This document shows positions 14,895 through 22,684 of a DNA stretch of 42,019 nucleotides, piece after piece (the first letter of the stretch is position 1; every line of letters starts with the position of its first letter). The DNA is from an uncultured Eubacteriales bacterium (lineage in GTDB: Bacteria; Bacillota; Clostridia; Oscillospirales; Oscillospiraceae), in the NCBI GenBank assembly GCA_900549545.1, contig URPA01000012.1:1-42019 (forward strand), read 5' to 3'. The position numbers were made by a program, and so were the translations under genes. The notes under the pieces are model-generated. The model had not been told where the DNA came from. It worked only from the letters and a program-made list of their open reading frames with translations, and did no database searches.

Positions 14895-15578
14895 TCAGAG
14901 CAAGTTGTGTTTTTTCAAATACCGCCGGTAGCCCAGCATGGAAACAACGCACACCGTGATATTGACCGCGATGGTGCCCCAGAACCAGGGGGAGGACACG
15001 TCGCTTATCTTCATGCCGACGATGCTGGCGCAGATAAGGTCCGGCATGAAGCCCAGCACCCCGCCGATGATGTATTCATAATAATTGAGGCGGGTGTTTC
15101 CAAGATAGAGGCTCACCACGTCGCAGGGCAGCACGCCGATGGCCCGGATTATAAAAGCGAAGAACAGCCCGCTTTTGCTGCGCATGGCGCGAAACTGCTT
15201 GAGCTTCGGGTATTTGACCATGAGCTTCTCGGTCAAATCCTTGCCGGAAAAACGGCCGATGAGATAGGGCAGGGTCAGGGTTATGGCGATGCCCACCGTG
15301 TTCACCAGCAACGCGACAGGCAGGGGGAACAGCCGCCCGGATACCGCGAAAAGCAGCATCACCGGGAGCATTATTGAAAGACTTTTCACAGCGAAGGCCA
15401 GCCAGAGAAACAGCATGGCCAGCAGCGGCTCGCTGGGCGTATAGCTTAAAATATCCTCAACGGTCAGGTTTTTCCAGCGAGTGAGGAAAAGCAGAATCGC
15501 CGCACCCATACACAGAAGCGGCAGCAGACGGAAAAACTTTGACAGCGCGCGCAGCAGCTTATTATCAGAATAGTCCAT
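14895..15578 (-). CDS. TVP38/TMEM64 (DedA/VTT-like) membrane protein
   Basis: The protein of about 227 residues has five or six membrane segments. It carries the VTT-domain landmarks: FAVSGRLFPLPVALLVNTVG, a GRFSGKDL turn, then FFAFIIRAIGVLPCDVVSLYLGNTRL and the FMPDLICASIVGM segment. TVP38/DedA proteins are proposed lipid scramblases or undecaprenyl-phosphate recyclers; a role here is inference. I prefer the ATG at 15578 over a GTG at 15605 that has no ribosome site, although the ATG's own site is weak. It is divergent from the XRE regulator, which may control it. Confidence 0.85.
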   Translation of the reverse strand: MDYSDNKLLRALSKFFRLLPLLCMGAAILLFLTRWKNLTVEDILSYTPSEPLLAMLFLWLAFAVKSLSIMLPVMLLFAVSGRLFPLPVALLVNTVGIAITLTLPYLIGRFSGKDLTEKLMVKYPKLKQFRAMRSKSGLFFAFIIRAIGVLPCDVVSLYLGNTRLNYYEYIIGGVLGFMPDLICASIVGMKISDVSSPWFWGTIAVNITVCVVSMLGYRRYLKKHNLL

Positions 15579-15754
15579 TTGTATCACCAGCGCTAAATCT
15601 ACCACTCAGGCGTATACGCTTCAAGAGCTAAAATTTTATTTTACAGTTTGGAAATATTTTATAATCTTGACGGACGGGCAAAACAATATTACAATTACTT
15701 ATAATGTTCACATTTTTCAAGCGATAAAACTAATGGCAAAAGCGAGGAACTGCA

Positions 15755-16399
15755 ATGCAGCTTAACGAACTGCGGCTTGTCACAGCAAGCAATATCATAA
15801 AACTGCGCACCGGGGCCGGCATGACCCAGGCGGAGCTTGGGGCAAAGCTCAACTACTCGGATAAGACGATCTCCAAATGGGAGCGGGGCGAGGCCATACC
15901 CGACGCCTTTGTGCTGACCCAGATGGCGGAGCTTTTCGATGTGACGGTGGACTACATCCTCAGCTCCCACGATAAATGGGAGCCCGTACAAAAGCCCGAG
16001 GATGAACCCGAGCAGGGAGAAGCCAGCCGCTGGATAATAATCGCCATCGCCTTCATCGGCGTGTGGACGCTCGCGCTGACGGCTTTTGTCATCCTCTGGA
16101 TTAGCGGCAAGATAATCTGGCGCATTTTCCTCGTGGCGCTGCCCGTGTCGATACTGACCTATCTTGTGCTCACCTGCGTCTTCCGGCGGACAAAGCATCT
16201 GCAATATATCATAGCTTTGTTTGTGTTGTCAATCTTTGTGATGATGTACGCGCTCTTCCCGGAGGCTAACCCCTGGCAGCTTTTCCTCATTGCGATCCCG
16301 GCGGAGATAATCGTGTTTTTAAGCTGCAACATCAAAAATCCGAGGCTTCAGAAAAAGTTCAGGAAAATGCGGAAAAACGGGGCAAAGCAGGAACAATAA
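15755..16399 (+). CDS. XRE-family helix-turn-helix regulator anchored in the membrane
   Basis: The 214-residue protein has a Cro/C1-type HTH at residues 11-66 (MTQAELGAKLNYSDKTISKW, then ERGEAIPDAF). A short acidic linker follows, then four or five hydrophobic segments (about 92-190). It ends in a basic tail (KKFRKMRKNGAKQ). It is presumably a membrane-bound regulator that senses envelope or lipid state. AGGAAC precedes the ATG weakly. It faces away from the TVP38-like gene across a 176-bp gap with a TATAAT at about 15699. Confidence 0.85.
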   Translation: MQLNELRLVTASNIIKLRTGAGMTQAELGAKLNYSDKTISKWERGEAIPDAFVLTQMAELFDVTVDYILSSHDKWEPVQKPEDEPEQGEASRWIIIAIAFIGVWTLALTAFVILWISGKIIWRIFLVALPVSILTYLVLTCVFRRTKHLQYIIALFVLSIFVMMYALFPEANPWQLFLIAIPAEIIVFLSCNIKNPRLQKKFRKMRKNGAKQEQ

Positions 16400-16442
16400 T
16401 CAAGTTAAAACTTTAACTCTACAATCTGTAGAGCAACTGCGT

Positions 16443-16482
16443 CCGGCGGGTAGAGCGCGCTATTTGCGCGTCTACCCGCCGG
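16443..16482 (+). terminator. Strong hairpin between the XRE gene and degV
   Basis: A stem of about 17 bp with one bulge (CCGGCGGGTAGA-G-CGCGC, loop TATTT). It has no clear U-run, so it may be an RNA structure rather than a true terminator. Confidence 0.5.
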
Positions 16483-16591
16483 GTGCGGTTTGTAGAGAGA
16501 AAAATCGCGGCAAAGCTCTTGAAAATTTCCACGTCGGGTTATATCCTTTCTTCGCAGATAAAAAATATTAACAGTAGAAAGGAACAATGAC

Positions 16592-17479
16592 ATGAACGAC
16601 TATATCCTGAGCTGCTGCTCCACTGCCGATATATCCAAAGAGCATTTTCTCCAGCGCGATATCCACTACATCTGCTTCCACTTCGCCATTGACGGCGTTG
16701 AGTACATGGACGATTTGGGCGAATCCATACCCTATGACGAGTTTTATGAGCGCATGAAAAACGGCGCCGATACCCGCACCTCGCAGGTAAACATCTCCGA
16801 GTATGTGGACTATTTCACCCCGTTTCTTGAGGCCGGGAAGGACATTGTGCATGTGTGCCTGTCCTCCGGCATCTCCGGCACGATAAATTCCGCCCGCAAC
16901 GCCGCGCTCATCGTCAAGGAGCGCTACCCCGAGCGCAATATCTACATTGTCGATTCCTTGGGAGCCTCCTCCGGCTACGGCCTGCTGATGGACACCGCCG
17001 CCACCATGCGCGACAGCGGTATGAGCGCGGAGGAGCTTGCCAAATGGATTGAGGATAACCGCCTCAAGCTCCACCACTGGTTTTTCTCCACTGACCTTTC
17101 AAGCTATGTCAAGGGCGGCAGAATCTCCAAGACCGCGGCCATCTTCGGCGGCCTGCTTGAGATATGCCCGCTGCTGAACATGGATAACCTCGGCAGGCTC
17201 ATCCCGCGCCAGAAGGTGCGCACGAAGAAAAAGGTCATGGTCGAGTGCGTCAAGCGCATGGAGGAGCACGCCCGGGACGGCTATGACTACTCCGGCAAGT
17301 GCTACATGTGCCAGTCCGCCTGCTATGACGATGCCCGCAAGGTTGCGGACATGATTGAGGCAAAGTTTCCCAAGCTCGACGGCAAGGTCGAGATAAACCA
17401 CATCGGCACGACCATCGGCTCACATACCGGCCCGGGGACTATCTCTATCTTCTTCTGGGGTGACGAGAGAGAGGACTGA
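16592..17479 (+). CDS. DegV-family fatty-acid-binding protein (copy 2)
   Basis: The 295-residue protein is a divergent second DegV: SCCSTADISKEH replaces the usual DTSSN loop at the start. DTRTSQVN, CLSSGISGTINSA, SYVKGGRIS and GSHTGPGTISIFFWG are conserved. The N-terminal swap, including vicinal Cys8-Cys9, suggests a different ligand or partner from copy 1. AAAGGAA precedes the ATG. Its last codons lie in the first unit of a 61-bp tandem repeat. Confidence 0.92.
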   Translation: MNDYILSCCSTADISKEHFLQRDIHYICFHFAIDGVEYMDDLGESIPYDEFYERMKNGADTRTSQVNISEYVDYFTPFLEAGKDIVHVCLSSGISGTINSARNAALIVKERYPERNIYIVDSLGASSGYGLLMDTAATMRDSGMSAEELAKWIEDNRLKLHHWFFSTDLSSYVKGGRISKTAAIFGGLLEICPLLNMDNLGRLIPRQKVRTKKKVMVECVKRMEEHARDGYDYSGKCYMCQSACYDDARKVADMIEAKFPKLDGKVEINHIGTTIGSHTGPGTISIFFWGDERED

Positions 17480-17596
17480 GCTATAAAAACAGGTGAAACC
17501 AGTTTTTATAATGCAATGGGGCGACAAAAGAGTTGACTGATTTATAAAAACAAGTAGACCCTGTTTTTATAATGCAATGAGGCGACGAGAGAGTAG
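17459..17596 (+). repeat. 61-bp tandem repeat (about 2.3 copies) covering the degV 3' end
   Basis: Units begin at 17459, 17520 and 17581, each opening GG(T/C)GAC(G/A)A. Units 1 and 2 also share TATAAAAAC...GTTTTTATAATGCAATG, which folds as a hairpin (17482-17510 and 17543-17571). The first unit begins inside the degV coding region, so the array looks like a duplicated gene end with its terminator. Confidence 0.75.
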
Positions 17597-17599
17597 ATT

Positions 17600-17643
17600 A
17601 AAATACAGCAAGCCCCGCCGACAGGCGGGGCTTGCTGTATTTT
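17600..17643. terminator. Bidirectional terminator between degV copy 2 and the GntR gene
   Basis: A 20-bp perfect stem (17600-17619 with 17624-17643, loop GACA) with A and T tracts on either side. Confidence 0.9.
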
Positions 17644-17644
17644 T

Positions 17645-18379
17645 TCATTTTTTCCTCAATGCCAAAAACGGGTCGGCCCCGTCTCCGGAGAGGCTTGTAA
17701 AGTTGAGGCTGGTGCTTATATGGTCAGCCATGGACTGGCGGGCAAGCTCCGGCATACGCATACGGATGGCGGAGACAACGGAGATGTGGTTATATTTAAC
17801 GCTGGAGAGCCATGGGTTATTCTCGTTGCTCTCCTGCCCGACAAACTCCATCATGGACGACTGGTACATTATGAGCTTGGGCAGAATCTGCTCATAGGAG
17901 CGGACAATGTAGGGGTTGCCGCAGGAGTTGATAACAAGCCGGTGGAAGGGCAGGTCCGTGTCCTTCATGCCGCGGATATCCCGGCGCACCACGCTGTCCC
18001 GGAAAGCCTCGGCCAGACCGCTCAGCTCCCGGACCACGTTCTCGTCAACATGGTGGGCGCAGAGGGAGGCGGCCTCGCTCTCGATGGCGTTGCGCACGCG
18101 GTAGAGATTTATCATGTCATGCAGGCTCAAATCCAGCACAAAGCTGCCGGACTGGCCCGGACGGGTGACAACAAAGCCAATCTCCGCCAGACTGCTGACA
18201 GCCTCGGCCACCGGCGTGCGGGAAATGCCCAGAGAGGCGGCGAGCTGGTTGACGTTCAGCTTCGTCCCCGGTGCGATGCGCAGCCCCACTATCTCATCGT
18301 ACAAAAGCTTCATCACCAGATCCCGCAGCTTGGAATCCGGGTTTTGCTCCATATATTGTTTAAGCTTATATCTGTCCAT
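17645..18379 (-). CDS. GntR/FadR-type transcriptional regulator with FCD domain
   Basis: The 244-residue protein has an N-terminal winged helix (about 15-80: LRIAPGTKLNVNQLAASLG, ISRTPVAEAVSSLAEIGFV). The helical FCD ligand domain follows (about 85-215), with the metal-type ligands in DTDLPFHRLVINSCGN and DHISTSLNF. FCD regulators sense small carboxylates or sugar acids. The target is not obvious, since no catabolic operon is adjacent; it may act in trans. The ATG has only a weak AGGCGGGG upstream. Confidence 0.92.
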   Translation of the reverse strand: MDRYKLKQYMEQNPDSKLRDLVMKLLYDEIVGLRIAPGTKLNVNQLAASLGISRTPVAEAVSSLAEIGFVVTRPGQSGSFVLDLSLHDMINLYRVRNAIESEAASLCAHHVDENVVRELSGLAEAFRDSVVRRDIRGMKDTDLPFHRLVINSCGNPYIVRSYEQILPKLIMYQSSMMEFVGQESNENNPWLSSVKYNHISVVSAIRMRMPELARQSMADHISTSLNFTSLSGDGADPFLALRKK

Positions 18380-18469
18380 AAAGCCCCGCCTAATAGAAAA
18401 TTTGACGTTTTTGCAGGCAAAGGTTTTGCCTGCAAGCCTATATGATATTACTCTTAAAAGTGCTCAAAG

Positions 18470-19006
18470 TCAACGCTTTATCAGCTTTACGCGGCCATAA
18501 GCCATGGGGCCGATGGCCTTGTAATAAAATTCCTTGTACTCGGGGAAGCTGATGGGCTTTCCATTGCTGATGACCTCAAACTCGCAGGAAAAGGCGCTGA
18601 CCGTCATGCCCACGGGCGTGAAGCCGTTGCGCAGATAAAAATTCCGCCGCCGCTTGCGCAGCTCGAGCTCCGGGTGGGGCCGGTCTGTGACCTCTATCTC
18701 GCCAAAAAGCCGCCTGTCAGCGTAGCGCTCCTTGAGCAGGCTGAGAACGCCCGCACCTATGCCGCCGTTGCGCTGCTCGGGCGCGATGGCAAAATAGTCA
18801 AGCATGACCATGTCCTTGTGAAAAAGAGTGTTTGCAAGGCCCAAAAACTCACCGTTTTCGCCCTCTATGGCAAAAAACTCACCCTGCCCCCGGCGGGCCT
18901 TGCGCAGCAGCAGGGAAAAGGGCTTGCGCTCGACAAGCGGAAAGGCCGCGCGGTAGAGCCTACGGATATCGGAAATGTTGTGTTCGTTTACGGGATTGAG
19001 CTGCAT
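18470..19006 (-). CDS. GNAT-family N-acetyltransferase
   Basis: The 178-residue protein shows the GNAT core: FFAIEGENGEFLGLANTL strands, then MLDYFAIAPEQRNGGIGAGVL, where R-N-G-G-I-G-A is the acetyl-CoA pyrophosphate loop (Q/RxxGxG/A), and the C-terminal FYLRNGFTPVG. The start is the ATG at 19006, preceded by AAGGAG; an in-frame extension to 19042 lies in AT-rich sequence. The acceptor is unknown. Confidence 0.88.
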   Translation of the reverse strand: MQLNPVNEHNISDIRRLYRAAFPLVERKPFSLLLRKARRGQGEFFAIEGENGEFLGLANTLFHKDMVMLDYFAIAPEQRNGGIGAGVLSLLKERYADRRLFGEIEVTDRPHPELELRKRRRNFYLRNGFTPVGMTVSAFSCEFEVISNGKPISFPEYKEFYYKAIGPMAYGRVKLIKR

Positions 19007-19109
19007 GATAGTCTCCTTAGAAACTTCTTCACTATTACTCATTACCTATTACTTTCCAAAAATCGACCGGAAGTTTTAGTGAAAAGGTAAAAGTGAAGAG
19101 GTAATAAGT

Positions 19110-19145
19110 AAAATCGACAACCTCCTGACGGAGCTTGTCGATTTT
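19110..19145 (-). terminator. Terminator of the tRNA-Met/tRNA-Glu transcript
   Basis: An 11-bp outer stem (AAAATCGACAA/TTGTCGATTTT) plus an inner CTCC/GGAG stem directly after tRNA-Glu; on the minus strand it ends in TTTTA. Confidence 0.75.
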
Positions 19146-19220
19146 TGGTGACCCGGACGGGAATCGAACCCGTGTTACCGCCGTGAAAGGGCGGTGTCTT
19201 AGCCGCTTGACCACCGGGCC
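19146..19220 (-). tRNA. tRNA-Glu (UUC)
   Basis: The 75-nt cloverleaf has acceptor GGCCCGG/CCGGGTC, anticodon stem CCGCC/GGCGG with loop CTTTCAC, T-arm CGGGT-TCGATTC-CCGT, and an encoded CCA. It lies downstream of tRNA-Met in one minus-strand transcript. Confidence 0.96.
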
Positions 19221-19261
19221 TTATTATTGAAGGCGCAGTGCAAAAGCCCTGCGCCTTCTGC

Positions 19262-19338
19262 TGGTAGCGGCACCTGGATTCGAACCGGGGACACTGCGGG
19301 TATGAACCGCATGCTCTAGCCAACTGAGCTATGCCGCC
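19262..19338 (-). tRNA. tRNA-Met (CAU)
   Basis: The 77-nt cloverleaf has acceptor GGCGGCA/TGCCGCT, anticodon loop TTCATAC (CAU), T-loop TTCGAAT, and an encoded CCA. It lacks the three G-C pairs next to the anticodon loop that mark initiator tRNA, so it is probably an elongator. Confidence 0.93.
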
Positions 19339-19363
19339 ATGTGCTGCCTGAACAGCATTAATG

Positions 19364-19392
19364 ATTTTAGCAGACGAAAAACAACTTGTCAA
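19364..19392 (-). promoter_or_regulatory. Promoter of the tRNA-Met/Glu operon
   Basis: On the minus strand a perfect TTGACA (19387-19392), 17 bp, TAAAAT (19364-19369). Confidence 0.8.
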
Positions 19393-19442
19393 CTATAATT
19401 TTCGCTTTTTTATAAAAAATCCCGCATTTTCAAAAATAGGGC

Positions 19443-19471
19443 TTGAAATATTTCCGGGTATGTGCTATCAT
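19443..19471 (+). promoter_or_regulatory. Promoter of tRNA-Val
   Basis: TTGAAA (19443-19448), 17 bp, TATCAT (19466-19471), 14 bp before the tRNA. Confidence 0.65.
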
Positions 19472-19484
19472 AACAAAGCTATGC

Positions 19485-19561
19485 GGAGGGTTAGCTCAGC
19501 TGGTTAGAGCGTCCGCCTCACACGCGGAAGGTCGACGGTTCGAGTCCGCCACTCTCCACCA
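19485..19561 (+). tRNA. tRNA-Val (CAC)
   Basis: The 77-nt cloverleaf has acceptor GGAGGGT/ACTCTCC, anticodon stem TCCGC/GCGGA with loop CTCACAC (CAC), T-loop TTCGAGT, and an encoded CCA. One A-C mismatch is present in the T stem. Confidence 0.93.
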
Positions 19562-19670
19562 AAGCGAAAATCCGTTCTCGCAAGAGAGCGGATTTTCGCT
19601 TTGTATTATTCATTCTTCATTATTCAATATCCATCATTCATTAAAACGGATTTTTGCAATGAATAATGAA
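19561..19670 (+). repeat. tRNA-associated repeat, copy 1 (terminator plus AT-rich inverted repeat)
   Basis: A 19-bp terminator stem (19561-19602) directly follows tRNA-Val. It is followed by an AT-rich tail with TTCATTATTCA and its inverse TGAATAATGAA flanking AAAACGGATTTT. The same unit, with some changes, follows tRNA-Ser at 41523-41630. Confidence 0.75.
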
Positions 19671-19760
19671 GCCGCTGCGCTGATGAATAATGAATAATTA
19701 GCGCACTGAGGCGGGAAAAAATCCCGCCCGTTTGTTCTTTTTCTCTTTTTGAGGTGCGAA

Positions 19761-21143
19761 ATGAAAATCAACAGTCTCATAGGCGACAGGGCGTTTTATC
19801 GCCGGCTTTTCACGGTGATGATTCCCATACTGGTGCAGAACGTCATAACAAACTTTGTAAGCTTGCTGGATAACGTGATGGTCGGCCAGGTGGGGACGGA
19901 GCCGATGTCCGGCGTCGCCATCGTCAACCAGCTTATATTCGTGTTTAACCTGTGCATCTTCGGCGGCCTCGCCGGTGCGGGTATATTCACCGCCCAGTTT
20001 TATGGCAAGGCCGACAACGAGGGCGTCAGGAACACGATGCGCATGAAATTTTATATCGCGATTGCCACGCTCGGTTTGTTTGTCGCGGTGTTTATACTCT
20101 TCGGGGAGCAGCTTATAAACCTGTTCCTGCACGAGGGCAACGAGGGACTCGACCTCGCCGCCGCGCTCAACCACGGCAAGGCGTACATGAAGGTCATGCT
20201 GATTCAGATGCTGCCCTTCGCTGTGATGCAGGTATACGCCAGCACCCTGCGCGAGACAGGGGAGACCATGCTGCCGATGAAGGCGGGCATCATCGCTGTG
20301 GCGGTGAACCTTGTGTTCAACTACATCCTCATTTTCGGCAAGCTTGGCGCGCCCGCGCTGGGCGTTGAGGGCGCCGCGATTGCGACGGTCCTCGCCCGCT
20401 TTACCGAGTGCTTTATCATCATCGGCTGGACCCACCGGCACAGGGAGAAAAACCCCTTTGTGGATGGGCTTTACAGCTCGATGAAGATTCCCGGAAATCT
20501 CGTCCGGGAGATTATAAAGCTGGGCACGCCCCTTATGCTCAATGAGCTGCTCTGGTCCTCGGGGATGACCGTGCTCAACCAGTGCTACTCTATCCGCGGG
20601 CTGGAGGTCGTCTCGGCAATGAACATCTGCAACACGGTTGCCGATTTGTTCTTCTGCGCCTTCCTCTCCATGGGCTCAACGGTGTCCATTATGATTGGCC
20701 AGCTGCTCGGAGCGGGAGAGCTCGAGCGGGCGGTGGATGAGGACAAAAAGCTCATCGCCTTCGCGGTGGCTCTGTGCGCGGGAGTGGGCGTTGTAATGGC
20801 GGTGCTTGCCCCGCTGATCCCAGAGATATACAACACCACCGGCACCGTAAAGGAGCTTGCAAAGCAGCTTCTGCTTGTTAACGCCGCGATGATGCCGGTC
20901 AATGCCTTTACAAACTCCTGCTACTTTACTCTGCGCTCCGGCGGCAAGACCATCATCACCTTCGTGTTTGACTGCATGTTTGTGTGGGTGCTGTCGATAC
21001 CGGTGGCCTTTATCCTGTCAAGATTTACAAGCATGAGCATTCTTCCCATGTTTATCATCGTTGAAGCTCTGAACCTTATCAAATGCGCCATAGGCTTCTG
21101 GCTTGTCAAGGAGCGCAAGTGGGTCAAAAATCTGGTTCATTGA
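19761..21143 (+). CDS. MATE-family multidrug/metabolite exporter
   Basis: The 460-residue protein has twelve membrane segments in two MatE halves (from LFTVMIPILVQNVITNFVSL and from LGTPLMLNELLWSSGMTVLN). GGLAGAGIFTAQFYGKAD and STVSIMIGQLLGAGELERA are the paired loop motifs of the family. MATE pumps exchange Na+ or H+ for cationic drugs or metabolites. The start is the ATG with GAGGTG 7 nt upstream; the TTG at 19749 is less likely. Confidence 0.95.
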   Translation: MKINSLIGDRAFYRRLFTVMIPILVQNVITNFVSLLDNVMVGQVGTEPMSGVAIVNQLIFVFNLCIFGGLAGAGIFTAQFYGKADNEGVRNTMRMKFYIAIATLGLFVAVFILFGEQLINLFLHEGNEGLDLAAALNHGKAYMKVMLIQMLPFAVMQVYASTLRETGETMLPMKAGIIAVAVNLVFNYILIFGKLGAPALGVEGAAIATVLARFTECFIIIGWTHRHREKNPFVDGLYSSMKIPGNLVREIIKLGTPLMLNELLWSSGMTVLNQCYSIRGLEVVSAMNICNTVADLFFCAFLSMGSTVSIMIGQLLGAGELERAVDEDKKLIAFAVALCAGVGVVMAVLAPLIPEIYNTTGTVKELAKQLLLVNAAMMPVNAFTNSCYFTLRSGGKTIITFVFDCMFVWVLSIPVAFILSRFTSMSILPMFIIVEALNLIKCAIGFWLVKERKWVKNLVH

Positions 21144-21162
21144 GTAAAGCTGCGTTTATAAC

Positions 21163-21199
21163 AAAATGCACCGTCTGCTATATGCAAATGGTGCATTTT
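21163..21199 (+). terminator. Terminator after the MATE gene
   Basis: A 10-bp stem AAAATGCACC/GGTGCATTTT with a T-rich tail. Confidence 0.7.
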
Positions 21200-21223
21200 A
21201 TTTGGCGTTTTGTTACTTCATAA

Positions 21224-21252
21224 TTGCAAAAGGGCGGGAAAGGTGCTATAAT
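21224..21252 (+). promoter_or_regulatory. Promoter of the Cys/His-repeat esterase
   Basis: TTGCAA (21224-21229), 17 bp, TATAAT (21247-21252). Confidence 0.7.
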
Positions 21253-21301
21253 TCATCATCTGTTGGAGATACCTTTGTGAGTTGATTTCGGAGGGCGGGC
21301 C

Positions 21302-22636
21302 GTGAAGAAGAAAACCGTGAAAAACCTGCTTGTTGTGCTGGGCTGTGTGCTCGGGCTCGCTGCGGCAGGCTTTTTTGCTTTTTTGGGCATAAACGACTAC
21401 AAAATGAAAAACTGCCCGCATGACAGCTGGGCCAATGGTGTGTGCATCAACTGCGGCTATGCCTGTGTGCATGACTGGGAGGACGGAGTATGCCGCCGGT
21501 GCGGCAAGGTCTGTAACCACTCGTGGGCGGACGGAGTCTGCGGCATATGCAAAATGCCCTGCCGGCATCAATGGGAGAATGGAACGTGCACCATCTGCGG
21601 CACGGTCTGCGGCCATGAGCATTATGAAAACGGCGTGTGCACCACCTGCGGCACTGTCTGCACGCACGAATGGCTTGAGGGTACATGCAGCGTCTGCGGG
21701 CTTGCCTGCCGGCATGTGCAGCACGATATTGGCGGCATTTGCACAGCCTGCGGCGAAAAGCAGGTGCACCACTACCGCAACGGCGTGTGCGCGTGCGGGG
21801 CGGAGCCGGTTTTTTACACCAAAGCCCTGCCAAACGAGCTTTTTGATATCTGCTCTGAACAGGGCAGCGTACAGGTTATAAACTATTCCGCGCCGCTGTT
21901 TGCGTCAAATTCAGTAACCGTGAGCAAGAAGATGCGCGTCTATCTGCCCTATGGATACAGCGAGGACGAAAAGTACAATGTGCTGATAATGGTTCACGGC
22001 GCCAGCGGCAGCGACGGGGACTGGATGGACAACATCATTGATACGGACCTGGGAACGGCTGTCTGCATGCGCAATCTCTATGACAACATGATTCAGCAGC
22101 GCGTTCTTGAACCGCTTATCATTGTCACCCCGTATACGGACTCCTATATTCAGGGCGGCGGCTATGTGGATACGGGGCCTGAGCAGTTTGCCCACGAGGT
22201 ACGGGAGGTTATCCTGCCATATATTGTTGACCATTATTCCACCTATGCCGAAAACGGCAGCCTTGAGGCGCTCGAGGCTGCGCGGGAGCACTTTGGCCTC
22301 GGCGGCTGCTCCAACGGAGCACTCTATGCGGAAAGGGCCGGAATGGCTGAAAATCTGGACATTTTTTCCAATTTCATCTGCCTCTCGGGCTTTACAAACG
22401 TACGCGATGTGGTCAGAGCGCTTGAGAGCAGTGACCATGATGTGAGATATCTCTACGCGGGAGCGGGGACGGCGGATTCACAGAGAGACCCCGTTGAGGA
22501 CGGCTATGGCTATATTGTGAACCGCTCCGAAAAGCTCACAGAGGGCGAAAACGCCCGTTTGGAGCTCGTGACCGGCGGCCACAGCTGGGATGTCTGGGCG
22601 GCGCTGTTTTATAACGCGGCGCAGCTGCTGTTTTGA
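21302..22636 (+). CDS. Membrane-anchored esterase with tandem Cys/His (zinc-ribbon-like) repeats
   Basis: The 444-residue protein starts at a GTG after GGAGGG. Residues 5-30 form a signal peptide or anchor. Residues 38-166 hold eight units of about 16 residues. The first six have C-x-H-x(7)-C-x-x-C spacing, with CxxC at 48, 64, 80, 96, 113, 129 and 147 and a last CAC at 163; each unit reads roughly C-x-H-x-W-x-x-G-x-C-x-x-C-G. From residue 180 an alpha/beta hydrolase of the feruloyl-esterase/esterase D type follows: oxyanion region MVHGASGSDGDW, nucleophile S337 in GGCSNGALYAE, and His427 in VTGGHSWDVW. The catalytic half suggests an esterase of plant-wall or acylated carbohydrate. The Cys/His array is unusual for an exported protein and could bind metal or act as a spacer. 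Confidence 0.85.
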   Translation: MKKKTVKNLLVVLGCVLGLAAAGFFAFLGINDYKMKNCPHDSWANGVCINCGYACVHDWEDGVCRRCGKVCNHSWADGVCGICKMPCRHQWENGTCTICGTVCGHEHYENGVCTTCGTVCTHEWLEGTCSVCGLACRHVQHDIGGICTACGEKQVHHYRNGVCACGAEPVFYTKALPNELFDICSEQGSVQVINYSAPLFASNSVTVSKKMRVYLPYGYSEDEKYNVLIMVHGASGSDGDWMDNIIDTDLGTAVCMRNLYDNMIQQRVLEPLIIVTPYTDSYIQGGGYVDTGPEQFAHEVREVILPYIVDHYSTYAENGSLEALEAAREHFGLGGCSNGALYAERAGMAENLDIFSNFICLSGFTNVRDVVRALESSDHDVRYLYAGAGTADSQRDPVEDGYGYIVNRSEKLTEGENARLELVTGGHSWDVWAALFYNAAQLLF

Positions 22637-22646
22637 AGTTAAAAGC

Positions 22647-22677
22647 TGACCCCTCAGAGCTTTGCTCTGAGGGGTCA
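22647..22677. terminator. Bidirectional terminator between the esterase and sigE
   Basis: A 14-bp perfect stem TGACCCCTCAGAGC with a TTT loop, then AAACTTTTT. Confidence 0.9.
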
Positions 22678-22684
22678 AACTTTT

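Noticed and set aside
17459..17596. CRISPR array
   Set aside because: The 61-bp repeats are contiguous, with no spacers, and no cas genes are present.
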